In this document: positions 52,975 through 61,909 of the stretch, one piece after another | Layout: each line of letters opens with the position of its first letter | Position numbering within the stretch: position 1 is the first letter of the stretch | From: VAZQ01 sp963821505 | GTDB taxonomy: Bacteria; Pseudomonadota; Alphaproteobacteria; Rhizobiales; Xanthobacteraceae | Direction: 5' to 3' | NCBI GenBank assembly: GCA_963821505.1 | Contig: CAWGEH010000006.1 | Coordinates: forward strand, 1-64,000 | DNA: 64,000 nt | Made by a program: the position numbers and the translations under genes | Notes under the pieces: generated by a model | Told to the model about the DNA's origin: nothing | The model's input: only the letters and a program-made list of their open reading frames with translations | The model's database searches: none

Positions 52975-53911
52975 ATGAACAAGCCCGTTTCACCCGCCGC
53001 CGTCATCCGCGGCGAGGAGCATTGGACCAACAAAGGGAGCGATGTCCGCCTGTTCCTGTGGAACAAGCACGCCGGCGATCCGTCCGGACCGGCGGGGAGA
53101 ATCCTGTTCGTGCACGGCTCGTCCATGGCCTCGCAGCCGACCTTCGACCTGCAGGTGCCGGGGCGGCCCGATTCCTCGGTGATGGATTTCTTCGCCGCGC
53201 GCGGCTACGACACCTGGTGCGTCGACATGGAGGGGTATGGCCGCTCCACCAAGACCCGCGACAACAATGCGCCCATCGCCTACGGCGCCGATGACTGCTT
53301 CGCGGCCGCGAGCTATGTCGCGAAGCTGCGCGGCAAGCGCCCGCTCCTGGTCTACGGCATTTCGTCGGGCGCCTTGCGCGCGGCCTTGTTCGCGCAACGC
53401 CACCCGGACATGGTCGCCCGGCTTGCGCTCGACGCCATGGTGTGGACGGGCGAAGGTTCCCCCACGCTCGCCGAGCGCAGCAAGCGGCTGCCCGAGTTCC
53501 GCGCCAAGAACCGGCGCCCGATCGACCGCAAATTCGTGCGCTCGATCTTCGAGCGCGACCATCCCGGCACCGCCGACGACGCCGTCATCGAGGCGTTCGC
53601 CGACGCCATTCTCGCGCTCGACGACTCGAGTGCCGACCGGCACATATGTCGACATGTGCGCGAACCTGCCGGTCTGCGATCCCGCGAAGATCACGGTGCC
53701 GACCCTGATCATGCGCGGCGAATACGACGGCATCGCCAGCCTGGCCGACCTGATGAAGTTCTTCGAGAAGCTGCCCAATCCCGACAAGCAGTTCGCGGTG
53801 ATGCCGGGCATTGCGCATGCCTCGTTCCATCAGAAGAATTACGCCATCTGCTACCACATCCTGGCGAGCTTCTTCTCGCAGCCGGCGCCGATCTACAAGA
53901 GCGGGCATTGA
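52975..53911 (+). pseudogene. Alpha/beta hydrolase, one frameshift
   Basis: The first frame covers start MNKPVSPAAVIRGEEHWTNK, the oxyanion region VHGSSMASQPTFDL, and the nucleophile elbow VYGISSGALRAALFAQRHP (G-x-S-x-G). After about 53630 the protein continues in another frame with GTYVDMCANLPVCDPAKITV, the acid in MRGEYDGIAS, and the catalytic His in GIAHASFHQKNYAICYH. A single indel near ALDDSS/PTGTYV separates the halves. The intact enzyme would be about 310 residues and would hydrolyse an ester or amide. It lies between the ABC ATPase and binding-protein genes, which hints at release of a chelated or esterified cargo. Confidence 0.78.
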
Positions 53912-54049
53912 TGTCAGCCCCGGCCCGCGCACCGTGCGGTCGGCGCCGCGCGACGCGCAGCGGCGGCTGGATTGCCCGCCTGCGCGGACGGTGACAAACG
54001 GGCGAACTCTCGATCGTTCGCGGGATCACTCAATAAGGGAGGAAGCGTC

Positions 54050-55066
54050 ATGTTCGAATTCAGGCGGGCGCTGTGCGCCGCGGTTGTCGTCGTCGCGGCG
54101 GGCGCCGTTGCGGCCCGTGCGCAGGACGCCGTCGACGCGGCCCAAGCCAAGGCCGAAGGCAAGGTGGTCTGGTACACCTCGACGCCCATCGAGCAGGGGC
54201 AGAAGATCGCCGATGCCTTCCAGAAGGAGACCGGCATCAAGGTCGAGATGTTCCGCTCCGGCGGCTCGGCGATCCTGCGCCGTTTCCAGCAGGAGATGGA
54301 CGCCGGACGGATCGCGGCCGACGTGCTGACGCACTCGGAGCCGGCCGCCGCCAACGCGCTCGGCAAGAAGGGAGCCTTCGTCCCGTTCAAGCCGAAGAAC
54401 TTCGACAAGGTGCCCGATGCCGCCAAGGACGCGAACGGCCTGTTCGTCGGCCAGCGGCTCAACCTGATGACGCACTACCTGCGCAGCGACAAGATCGCCG
54501 CCGCCGACGAGCCCAAGAGCTGGGACGATCTTCTCGACGCCAGATACAAGGGCAAGCTGGTGATGACCGATCCGTCCTTCACCTCGCTGCAAGTGTCGGT
54601 GGTCGGCACCATGGCGAAGGCGCGGGGCTGGGGCTTCTATGAGAAGTTGCGGGCGAACGACGTCATGATCGTGCAGGGCAATCAGCAGGTGTCCGACATG
54701 CTCAAGCGCGGCGAGCGGCTGATCGCGGTGGGCGCGCTCGACTCCTATGCGGCCGATCTCAAGAAGGAAGGCCACCCGATCAAGACGCTCTATCCCGCGG
54801 ATGGCCTGTTCGTCATTCCCTCGCCCACCTCGGTGGTCAAGGGCTCGCCCCATCCGAACGCGGCGAAACTGTTCGCGGAATTCATGCTCGGCGACACGGC
54901 GCAAAAAATCTTTCCCGCCGGCGGCGGCTATTCCGTGCGCACCGACATCGCCCCGCCGGCGGGCTCGCCCGACCTCAAGAGCCTGAAGATCGTCGCGGTC
55001 GACAATGACTATATCGAGAAGGAGACTGGTCGCATCAAGCGGCGGTTCAACGAGATTTTTCAATAG
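54050..55066 (+). CDS. Iron(III)-type ABC transporter substrate-binding protein
   Basis: 338 residues from MFEFRRALCAAVVVVAAGAV (signal peptide ending AARAQD). The type 2 binding-protein fold of the FbpA/AfuA group is clear: KVVWYTSTPIEQGQKIADAF, TGIKVEMFRSGGSAILRRFQ, ADVLTHSEPAAANALGKKGA, and a late PTSVVKGSPHPNAAKLFAEF. It lacks the obvious tyrosine pair I would want before calling iron as cargo, so the ligand is open. AGGGAGGAAG precedes the ATG. It closes the operon permease, ATPase, hydrolase, binding protein. Confidence 0.87.
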   Translation: MFEFRRALCAAVVVVAAGAVAARAQDAVDAAQAKAEGKVVWYTSTPIEQGQKIADAFQKETGIKVEMFRSGGSAILRRFQQEMDAGRIAADVLTHSEPAAANALGKKGAFVPFKPKNFDKVPDAAKDANGLFVGQRLNLMTHYLRSDKIAAADEPKSWDDLLDARYKGKLVMTDPSFTSLQVSVVGTMAKARGWGFYEKLRANDVMIVQGNQQVSDMLKRGERLIAVGALDSYAADLKKEGHPIKTLYPADGLFVIPSPTSVVKGSPHPNAAKLFAEFMLGDTAQKIFPAGGGYSVRTDIAPPAGSPDLKSLKIVAVDNDYIEKETGRIKRRFNEIFQ

Positions 55067-55150
55067 GGCCGCGCCTGCGCGGCCTGAATCGTCCCCGCTG
55101 CGAGTCGTTGAGAGACGAGCCCGATTGCCGGGCAACCCCGGGGGCCTGCC

Positions 55151-55795
55151 ATGATGCACTGGTTTCACGCACTGCTGCCGCGCGAGGAGCGTTTCTTCGA
55201 CCTGTTCGCCCGACATTCCGATGTCGTCGCCGCCGGCGCCAAGGCGCTGCGCGACATGCTCGAAGGCGGCGAGGCCGTCCATCGCCACTGCAAGACCGTG
55301 ATGGATCGCGAGCAGGACGCCGACAACATCACGCGCGAGGTGCTCATCGCGGTGCGCCGAACCTTCATCACGCCGTTCGACCGCGGCGACATCAAGGACC
55401 TGATCACCTCGATGGACGATGCCATCGACCAGATGCAGCAGACCGCCAAAACCATCATGCTGTTCGACCAGCGCTCCTTCACGCCGCAGCAGAAGGAGAT
55501 GGGCGACGCGATCGTCAGCTGCGCCGCCCTGCTGCGGGAGGCGATGCCGCTGCTCTCCTCGATCAACACCAACGCGGCGCGCATCAGCGAGATCAGCGAG
55601 CAGATTTCGCAAATCGAAGGGCAAGCCGACGAGCTGCACGACCTCGGGCTGCGCGAGCTCTACCGCGCCAATCAGCCGTCGAACTCGATGGCATTTTTCA
55701 TCGGCGTCGAGATCTACGATCATCTCGAAGCGGTGGTCGATCGTTTCGATGACGTGGGCAATGAAATCAGCGGCATCATGATCGAGAACGTCTAA
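55151..55795 (+). CDS. DUF47/PhoU-like protein, partner of Pit
   Basis: 214 residues, almost all helical: FFDLFARHSDVVAAGAKALR, HCKTVMDREQDADNITREVL, TFITPFDRGDIKDLITSMDD and LDDLGLRELYRANQPSNSMA-like end. These match the DUF47 PhoU-related family whose genes precede pit phosphate transporters. It probably controls the transporter encoded 32 bases downstream in the cytoplasm, binding metal through its conserved E/D-x-x-x-D patches. Confidence 0.9.
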   Translation: MMHWFHALLPREERFFDLFARHSDVVAAGAKALRDMLEGGEAVHRHCKTVMDREQDADNITREVLIAVRRTFITPFDRGDIKDLITSMDDAIDQMQQTAKTIMLFDQRSFTPQQKEMGDAIVSCAALLREAMPLLSSINTNAARISEISEQISQIEGQADELHDLGLRELYRANQPSNSMAFFIGVEIYDHLEAVVDRFDDVGNEISGIMIENV

Positions 55796-55827
55796 GGCGC
55801 CCATGCACCGAGCAGCGCAGTAAGCCG

Positions 55828-56835
55828 ATGGACGCCATCGCGCTCGCCCTCCCGGTTCTGGTCGGGCTGGTTGTCGTCGCGCTGGCGTTCGATTTCTTCA
55901 ACGGCCTGCACGATGCGGCAAACTCGATTGCGACGATCGTCTCGACGCGGGTGTTGCGGCCGCAACATGCGGTGGTATGGGCGGCGTTCTTCAATTTCGT
56001 CGCCTTCCTGATTTTCGGCGCGCATGTGGCGCAGACGGTCGGGACCGGCATCGTGTCCGCCGATATCGTGGACCCGCGCGTCGTGTTCGGCGCGCTCATG
56101 GGCGCCATCGCCTGGAACATCATCACCTGGGCGCTCGGCATGCCCTCGAGCAGCTCGCACGCGCTGATCGGCGGCCTGGTCGGCGCCGGCGTCGCCAAAG
56201 CCGGTATCAAGGTGGTCGTCTGGGACGGCCTCGCCAAGACCAGCGCCGCGATCGTGCTGTCGCCGCTTGCCGGATTTGCGCTCGCGATGCTGATCTTCCT
56301 GATCGCGGCGTGGGGGTTCGTGCGCTACACACCCTTCGCCGTCGATCGCCTGTTCCGCTCCCTGCAGTTCGTGTCCGCCGCGCTCTATTCCATCGGTCAC
56401 GGCGGCAACGACGCCCAGAAGACCATGGGCCTCATCACCGTGCTGCTCTATTCCCAGGGCTATCTCGGCGGCGAATTCCGCGTGCCGTTCTGGGTCGTGT
56501 TCTCCTGCTACGGCGCCATGGGGCTCGGCACCTTGGTCGGCGGATGGCGGATCGTGCGCACGATGGGGTCGCGCATCACGCGGCTCACGCCGTTCCAGGG
56601 CTTCTGCGCGGAGACCGGGGGCGCCATCACCCTGTTCGCGGCGACCGAGCTGGGCATCCCGGTTTCCACCACGCACACCATCACCGGCTGCATCATTGGC
56701 GTCGGCGCCGCGCGCAGGGTGTCGGCGGTGCGGTGGCGCGTGGCCAACAATATCGTGGTCGCCTGGATCATCACGATCCCGGCCTCCGCCTTCATCGGCG
56801 CGCTCGCTTACGCGCTGGTCGGGCTGGTCGCCTAG
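55828..56835 (+). CDS. pitA: Low-affinity inorganic phosphate transporter, Pit family
   Basis: 335 residues with about ten membrane helices and the duplicated PHO-4 signatures DFFNGLHDAANSIATIVSTR in the first half and SIGHGGNDAQKTMGLITVLL in the second. The paired SSSHALIGGLVGAGVAKAG and VSTTHTITGCIIGVGAARR are also kept. It imports phosphate, probably as a metal-phosphate complex, with H+. It forms an operon with the DUF47 gene. An insertion sequence begins six bases after its stop, leaving the coding region intact. Confidence 0.9.
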   Translation: MDAIALALPVLVGLVVVALAFDFFNGLHDAANSIATIVSTRVLRPQHAVVWAAFFNFVAFLIFGAHVAQTVGTGIVSADIVDPRVVFGALMGAIAWNIITWALGMPSSSSHALIGGLVGAGVAKAGIKVVVWDGLAKTSAAIVLSPLAGFALAMLIFLIAAWGFVRYTPFAVDRLFRSLQFVSAALYSIGHGGNDAQKTMGLITVLLYSQGYLGGEFRVPFWVVFSCYGAMGLGTLVGGWRIVRTMGSRITRLTPFQGFCAETGGAITLFAATELGIPVSTTHTITGCIIGVGAARRVSAVRWRVANNIVVAWIITIPASAFIGALAYALVGLVA

Positions 56836-56840
56836 TCTAG

Positions 56841-57659
56841 GGCCTGTTGGGATTTAGGATTCTCATCCGTGCTTGATTGTGATTCAAGCTTTGAATGGAC
56901 CGATTCGTTTTGACTGACGCCCAATGGGCGAAGATGGAGCCGCTTTGTCTTGGCAAGCGGAGCGACCCCGGCCGCAGCGGCGAGGACAACCGACGATTTG
57001 TTGAGGCGGTCCTGTGGATCGCCCGAACCGGCAGCCCGTGGCGTGATCTGCCGCCCTCGCTGGGCCACTGGAACAGCGTATTCACGCGCTTCCGCGACTG
57101 GGCGAAGGCCGGTGTCTGGAAGCGACTGTTCGACGCCGTGTCCGACGATCCCGACATGGAATACGCCATGATCGACGCCACGATCGTCAAGGTCCATCGC
57201 CATGGACAGGGCGCAAAAGGGGGACCCAAAGCCAGGCGATCGGCCGTTCGAAAGGCGGTATGACCACCAAAATCCTGGCCCTCACCGATGCGCTCGGCAA
57301 TCTCGTGCGCTTCGTGCTTCTGCCGGGACAGCGCTTCGACACGGTGGGCGTGCCGCCGCTCATCGAGGGATTGGCCTTCGACGCGCTGATCGCCGATAAG
57401 GCGTTCGACAGCAACATCATCATCGCCGATCTCGACGCGCGCGGCGCCAAGGCCGTGATCTCCCAGCATCCGCGTCGCGCAAAGCCTCTCCCCCTCGACC
57501 AGGAGATGTACAAATGGCGGCATCTCATCGAGAACTTCTTCGGCAAGCTCAAGGAGTTCAAACGTATCGCAATGCGCGCCTGCAAGACCGATCAGAGCTT
57601 CGCCTCCATGATCCATCTGGTCGCAGCCGTGATAAACTCGCGATGAATCCCAACAGGCC
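56841..57659 (+). mobile_element. Insertion sequence, IS5 family (IS427-like group)
   Basis: Inverted ends GGCCTGTTGGGATT and AATCCCAACAGGCC bound an 819-bp element, and CTAG at 56837-56840 and 57660-57663 fits a target duplication. It holds one transposase encoded in two overlapping frames. It is inserted directly behind the pit gene. Confidence 0.85.
56895..57646 (+). CDS. IS5-family transposase expressed by -1 frameshift
   Basis: The first frame runs from ATG 56895 (MDRFVLTDAQWAKMEPLCLG) to 57263 and contains the first catalytic Asp in YAMIDATIVKVHRHG. The second frame, ending at 57646, has DKAFDSNIIIADLDARGAK (second Asp) and WRHLIENFFGKLKEFKRIAM (Glu). At 57214-57222 the run AAAAGGGGG lets the ribosome slip back one base, giving QGAKGG-TQSQAIGRSKGG, the usual family sequence, and a product of about 250 residues. 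All catalytic residues are present, so the element may be active. Confidence 0.85.
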
Positions 57660-57883
57660 CTAGAGCATGATCCCGAAAAGGCGCGGCGCGGCATCTTATC
57701 CGCGCCTGTCGGGGGTTTCCCCGTCCCATCCCGTCGCCTCGCGTGGGAATCGGCCGCCGGCGCCCACCTGGTGGTGGAACCTGCGAAGTCACGGGAAATT
57801 AACGACCCCACGCCATTACCGCTTCCATGGTTCCGCCATGCTGTGGGGGCAGGATCGCCGGCATAGGGGAAGCGGGGGGCCGC

Positions 57884-58426
57884 ATGACTTTCGATCAGCC
57901 GTTCGTGTGCCTGAGCGCGCGCGCCATTGCTGTCGCCGCGGTGGCATTGTTGTCCGCCTGCGCGGGCGAAGCGGATTTGCCGACGGGGGAGCCGAGCTTC
58001 TACCGCAGCCTCGCGACCAAGGATGCGCAGGTCGACGCCGGCGCGGCCGCCTCGATGATTTCCGGTTACCGCAAGAACAACGGGCTCCCGGCGGTGGCCA
58101 TCGATCCCGAGCTGATGAAGCTCGCCGAGGCGCAGGCGCAGGGCATGGCCAGCCGTGACAAGCTCAGCCACGACATCATCCGCTCGTTCCACGACCGCCT
58201 CAAGGGCGGCGGCTATCACGCCTACACCGCGGCGGAGAATGTCGGCGCCGGCTATCACACGCTGGCGGAAGCCTTCTCCGGCTGGCGCGACTCGCCGCCG
58301 CACCGCGCCAACATGCTGCTCAACGGCGCGACCCGCATGGGCATCGCCGCCGCTTACTCGCCGAAGTCGAAATACAAGGTATTCTGGGCGCTGATCCTGG
58401 CGGACCCCGATGGGGGGCGCGGGTAG
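57884..58426 (+). CDS. CAP/SCP-domain lipoprotein
   Basis: 180 residues from MTFDQPFVCLSARAIAVAAV, with a lipobox ALLSAC (acylated Cys near residue 26), so it is anchored to a membrane facing the periplasm. The CAP domain shows ISGYRKNNGLPAVAIDPELM, MASRDKLSHDIIRSFHDRLK (first His region), TAAENVGAGYHTLAEAFSGW and the signature WRDSPPHRANMLLNGATRMG. Bacterial CAP proteins have unclear function, often envelope-related. The longer upstream frame is not used. The 220 bp before it carry no gene. Confidence 0.85.
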   Translation: MTFDQPFVCLSARAIAVAAVALLSACAGEADLPTGEPSFYRSLATKDAQVDAGAAASMISGYRKNNGLPAVAIDPELMKLAEAQAQGMASRDKLSHDIIRSFHDRLKGGGYHAYTAAENVGAGYHTLAEAFSGWRDSPPHRANMLLNGATRMGIAAAYSPKSKYKVFWALILADPDGGRG

Positions 58427-58435
58427 CCCGCGCAA

Positions 58436-58538
58436 AGAGCGATTTCCGTTCCGTCGGAATCGGAAATCGCTCTGGAGTCCTTGCGATTGACGCGTTTTCT
58501 GCGGCGAACCGGTTCCCACTTCGCCACAAAACGCTCTA
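58436..58538. repeat. Inverted intergenic repeat
   Basis: AGAGCGATTTCCG is mirrored by CGGAAATCGCTCT (58461-58473), and a further ACAAAACGCTCT closes the element. GAACCGGTTCCCACTTCGCC inside is a common core in related genomes. Confidence 0.6.
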
Positions 58539-58622
58539 CCCCGGCTCCGCTCCCGCCAGCAGCGCCGCGGCGCTGAGCGCGACCAACGCCGCCAGCGCCA
58601 GCGTGAACAGCGCGGTCCACAT
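58536..58622 (-). CDS. Possible 28-residue membrane protein
   Basis: The frame MWTALFTLALAALVALSAAA LLAGAEPG is one hydrophobic helix with a short tail. It starts at 58622 behind TTGGAG, and its stop lies at the edge of a palindromic repeat. It follows the 131-residue hypothetical gene (58657) at a distance of 34 bases in the same direction. Such tiny single-helix proteins are real in many bacteria, but chance cannot be excluded. Confidence 0.35.
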   Translation of the reverse strand: MWTALFTLALAALVALSAAALLAGAEPG

Positions 58623-58656
58623 CGCGTCGCTCCAAATGAGCTTCCATCGACGATGA

Positions 58657-59052
58657 TCAGCTGAGCGCAGGCCCCTGATCGTCGCCGGTCCGCGTCTTGC
58701 GGCCGAAAACGCCGGGACGCCTGTGCGCGAGCACCCGCCGATAATGCGGCAACGGCTTGCCGTCGGCTGCCGTCCGGTCGAGCAGGCGTAGCGCATCCAT
58801 GACGTCTTCGAACTGGACGGTGCGGCCCGATCCAGGCGCGCGGCGCAAGGCGGGTGCCGCCTCCACCGCGCAGGCATCGGAAGCCCAGGAGGCGAGGATC
58901 GCACGCTTTTCGGACAGCGTAAGATCGGGATCGCTGACGACCTTCATCGGATGTTCGAAGGCTTGGGCCGGACGCAGCAGGGCGTCGAGGTCCAATGCGT
59001 CCGCGCGATTTTTCTTGCTGCCGGCCGGCGCCGTGAACAATCGGGGTGCCAT
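58657..59052 (-). CDS. Conserved hypothetical protein (131 aa)
   Basis: Starts MAPRLFTAPAGSKKNRADAL with GGAGG six bases upstream. A hydrophilic N-terminus is followed by PAQAFEHPMKVVSDPDLTLS and EKRAILASWASDACAVEAAP, then FEDVMDALRLLDRTAADGKP and a basic tail. I recall close relatives as conserved small proteins in Bradyrhizobium-type genomes, without known function. One base separates its start from the stop of the short frame at 59054, which suggests coupling. Confidence 0.75.
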   Translation of the reverse strand: MAPRLFTAPAGSKKNRADALDLDALLRPAQAFEHPMKVVSDPDLTLSEKRAILASWASDACAVEAAPALRRAPGSGRTVQFEDVMDALRLLDRTAADGKPLPHYRRVLAHRRPGVFGRKTRTGDDQGPALS

Positions 59053-59053
59053 G

Positions 59054-59329
59054 TCATTCCTCCGTGCTGGAGGTGACTCGCAGACGATGGGCGCGAGCCA
59101 CCGCCAATGTCTCGTCCTCATGCCGCTCGATGCGATCAGCCGGTGGCCCGGTCGCACCGAGGGCCGCCGGCACCCCCAAGTCCCAGGGGCCGTGGCGGCG
59201 GACGATGTAGGAAGCGCCTTTTTTGATTTCAAGAGCGGCGAAATGGGCCAGCCGCGCAAAACTAAAATCTTTGAAATTACTAGAATTCTCAGGCGCGCGC
59301 GGCGGCCACGTCGAACAGCTCCCGTCCAT
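59054..59329 (-). CDS. Possible small protein coupled to 58657
   Basis: The frame ends GAG-GAA-TGA and the next gene's ATG comes after one base, which is typical of coupled genes. The part FAALEIKKGASYIVRRHGPW DLGVPAALGATG reads like protein. The only ATG (59329) lies 41 bases inside the upstream DctP-like gene, so the true start is unclear. No family recognised. Confidence 0.35.
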   Translation of the reverse strand: MDGSCSTWPPRAPENSSNFKDFSFARLAHFAALEIKKGASYIVRRHGPWDLGVPAALGATGPPADRIERHEDETLAVARAHRLRVTSSTEE

Positions 59330-60218
59330 AGGTTCCGCGCGCCTCCTCGCGCAGCGGCATCACCGCGGCGGCGAAGGCGTGGTGCTCCGCGGCCGTAAGC
59401 TCGGTGATTTCGCAGCCCTGCGCCGCGATGGCCTTGCGCGCATCGTCCTCCTCCGCGACGTGCAACTCGCGCTGGAAGGCGACCGCGTCCGTTACCGCGT
59501 TTCGCATGGCGCGCTGAAGCTCGGGCGGCCAGGCGTCGAAGGCGCTGCGGTCGAGGAAAATCGGCCGCGAGACATAGAAGTGACCGGTCAGGGTGTGGAA
59601 ACGGTGAAACTTGTGCACGCCGTAGGTCACGGTGTTCGAGAGCGGGTTCTCCTGCGCATCGATGGTGCCGGCGCGGATCATGTCGATCGCCTGGGTGAGG
59701 TCCATGCGCATCGGCACCGCGCCCAGCAACTCGAACGTCCGTGCCTGCACCTTGCTCGGCAGCACGCGGATGCGCAGCCCCGCGAGGTCCGCCGGCAGGC
59801 GCACCTGCCGCACGCGGTTGGAGATGTGCCGAAAGCCGTTCTCGAACCAGCCGAGGATGCGATAGTTCACGCGCTCCTCGATCTTGCGAGCGAGCAGATC
59901 GCCGAGCGCGCCGTCCATCGCCGCGCGCGCGGTCTCGCTGCGTGCGAACAGGAACGGCAGGTCGACGAGGCCGAGCTCCGGCACCCGGTCGGTCAGGTAG
60001 CTCGACGACTGGTAGCCCAGCGTCAGCAATCCGTGCTCGACGAGCCACAGAATGTCCTCGGCTCTGTAGCCCAGGTCCATGATGTTCCAGACATATTTCA
60101 CCTCGACGCGGTCGCCGAATTCGGCGGCGAGGCGCTCGCCGATGAATTTCAGCGCGCGGCTGAAGCCGGTGCTGGCGGGACCGTAGCCTCCCATGCGGAT
60201 CTGGATCGGATCGGGCAT
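59289..60218 (-). CDS. TRAP-type DctP-like solute-binding protein without signal peptide
   Basis: 309 residues. The DctP fold is seen in IRMGGYGPASTGFSRALKFI at the very N-terminus, LDLPFLFARSETARAAM-like helix, NRVRQVRLPADLAGLRIRVL, and the family signature MRMDLTQAIDMIRAGTIDAQ ENPLSN. The N-terminus MPDPIQIRMGG enters the first strand at once, and GAGGGAAATGC places the start at 60218, so no export signal is present. DctQ and DctM are absent. It may be a cytoplasmic ligand binder or a truncated receptor. It is 26 bases behind the MFS transporter gene and probably co-transcribed. Confidence 0.82.
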   Translation of the reverse strand: MPDPIQIRMGGYGPASTGFSRALKFIGERLAAEFGDRVEVKYVWNIMDLGYRAEDILWLVEHGLLTLGYQSSSYLTDRVPELGLVDLPFLFARSETARAAMDGALGDLLARKIEERVNYRILGWFENGFRHISNRVRQVRLPADLAGLRIRVLPSKVQARTFELLGAVPMRMDLTQAIDMIRAGTIDAQENPLSNTVTYGVHKFHRFHTLTGHFYVSRPIFLDRSAFDAWPPELQRAMRNAVTDAVAFQRELHVAEEDDARKAIAAQGCEITELTAAEHHAFAAAVMPLREEARGTYGRELFDVAAARA

Positions 60219-60244
60219 GCATTTCCCTCGTCGGGCGTTTTCCG

Positions 60245-61450
60245 TCAGGGCGCCGGCGGCGGCTGGCTCATCGCAACTGCGACGCCGGACGCGGCCAGGC
60301 CGATACCGAGCGCCAGCAGGATGCCGGCGACGCCGGTCGCGGCGGCGAGCAGGCCGGCGAGCGCGGGGAACACGATCTGGCCGACGCGATTGCCGGTCAT
60401 GCGCAGCGTCAGCGCGGTGCCGCAGACCTCCGGCGGCGCGAGGTACATGACGCCGGAGAGGGTGAGGGTCGAAGCGATGCCCATGGCAAAGCCCAGGAAG
60501 ATGAGAACCACGTAGCTCGTCGGCAGCGAGAGCGGCAAGGCCAGGGCCAGAAAGCCGGCCGCGCTGCCGAGCATGCTGATCAGGGTCAGCGGCATGCGGC
60601 CGATCGCGAAGATCAGCCGGGCATAGAACATGCGCGAGACCAGCGAAGCGACGGCGCGCACGGTCAGCAGCAAGCCGATATGGCTGGACTCGATGTGCCG
60701 TTCCGCACCCAGCGCCGGCAGATAGATCACCAACAGATCGAGCGCGGTTACGGTTACCACGCTCGACACCATGACGGCGGCGAAGCCGCGCAGCTTGAGC
60801 AGCCGGCCCACGGGCATGAAATCGCCGGCATCGTGATGCCGCGCCTTGGTGCGGGCGGGCCTGATCAGCAGGGCGACGATCGCGCTCGCGACGGCGGCGA
60901 GGAGGCCGATGGTGAACAGAAGTCTGGTCGGCGGCAACGCGGCCGCGCCGCCGAGGGAGCCGACCACGAACGGCCCGAGCCCTTGCCCGATCGAGGCGGC
61001 CACCATGTAATAGCCGAGCGCGGTCTCCCGGCTGCGCACGCCGCCCGAGCGCACCGCCAGCATCTGATGGCCGGCCATGCAGAACATGTGGCCGAAGCCG
61101 AGCAGCACGCTGAAGCCGAGCAGGTGCACGGCCGATTGCGGCCAGGCCCAGAAGCCGATGCAGGCGACGAGCACCAGGGCGGCGCCGGTCCAGGTCGCCT
61201 TGGCGTCGTTGCCGCGGTCGATCCAACGGCCCACCTGCAGCGCAGTGAAAACCGGGATGATGGCGAAGCCGGTGGCGATGATGCCGAGCCAGAGGACGGG
61301 AAGGCCGAGCTCGATCGCGCGGTAGGAAGTCGTGATGCGGATGATCAGGATCAGCGTCTGGGTCAGCGTAACGTGCACGAGGAACGGAACGAGCAGGCGG
61401 TAATCGATGTCGCTTGCTGGGGCGACGCGCGCGCTGGGCTCCTCGATCAT
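60245..61450 (-). CDS. MFS transporter, 12 membrane helices
   Basis: 401 residues from MIEEPSARVAPASDIDYRLL. Hydrophobic helices run throughout (PVLWLGIIATGFAIIPVFTA, AVHLLGFSVLLGFGHMFCMA, LPTSYVVLIFLGFAMGIAST). The loop after helix 2, LQVGRWIDRGND, is the MFS G-x-x-x-D-R motif. It should move a small solute across the inner membrane. It is followed closely by the DctP-like gene, and together they may handle one organic acid. The longer frame upstream of 61450 is not used. Confidence 0.85.
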   Translation of the reverse strand: MIEEPSARVAPASDIDYRLLVPFLVHVTLTQTLILIIRITTSYRAIELGLPVLWLGIIATGFAIIPVFTALQVGRWIDRGNDAKATWTGAALVLVACIGFWAWPQSAVHLLGFSVLLGFGHMFCMAGHQMLAVRSGGVRSRETALGYYMVAASIGQGLGPFVVGSLGGAAALPPTRLLFTIGLLAAVASAIVALLIRPARTKARHHDAGDFMPVGRLLKLRGFAAVMVSSVVTVTALDLLVIYLPALGAERHIESSHIGLLLTVRAVASLVSRMFYARLIFAIGRMPLTLISMLGSAAGFLALALPLSLPTSYVVLIFLGFAMGIASTLTLSGVMYLAPPEVCGTALTLRMTGNRVGQIVFPALAGLLAAATGVAGILLALGIGLAASGVAVAMSQPPPAP

Positions 61451-61909
61451 CGACCGGTCATTGTCCCGTGCCCGAACCGTTGGCGCATCATGGTCGGCTT
61501 GCAAACACCTGTTTACCGGCTCGCCCGCGCGCCGCAAAGGCCGCGCGATGCGGACGGCACCTGCAAATGCGCATGTGCCAGGGGAACGGGGATGCGGCTT
61601 GATAGGAATATATCCCGGCCGCCAGGGGGCGCAAAACGACCTTGCGGCGCACGCTCGAAGCGCCGATGACGCCTGCAAAATGGACGTGAGAGCGTCGTTT
61701 GCGCCGCCGCGGCCGCCGCCAATTGGTCCCTGCGGGGTCAATTTTTTTCCTTAATTGTCAATTCAACTCACCCCTGTCGTTCGGGGATCGCTTCTGGGGT
61801 TGGGGATTTCTCTCTCGTCGTCTGGCTTGGAAAGTTCGGGTGTTGACGCCGTGGTCGCCCTGGGGAGGGCTCTACGCGCGCCGGTTCCAGCGAGACGTCT
61901 CCTCCCGGA
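61451..61909. other. Intergenic stretch between divergent genes
   Basis: No gene recognised. 61738-61775 is locally A+T-rich (AATTTTTTTCCTTAATTG) and is the best place for promoters of the MFS operon and the peptidase gene. Confidence 0.4.

Noticed and set aside
58657..60222. 521-residue protein spanning DctP and the 131-residue gene
   Set aside because: Its first part is an off-frame reading of the DctP-like gene, and only the last 131 codons are a real gene.
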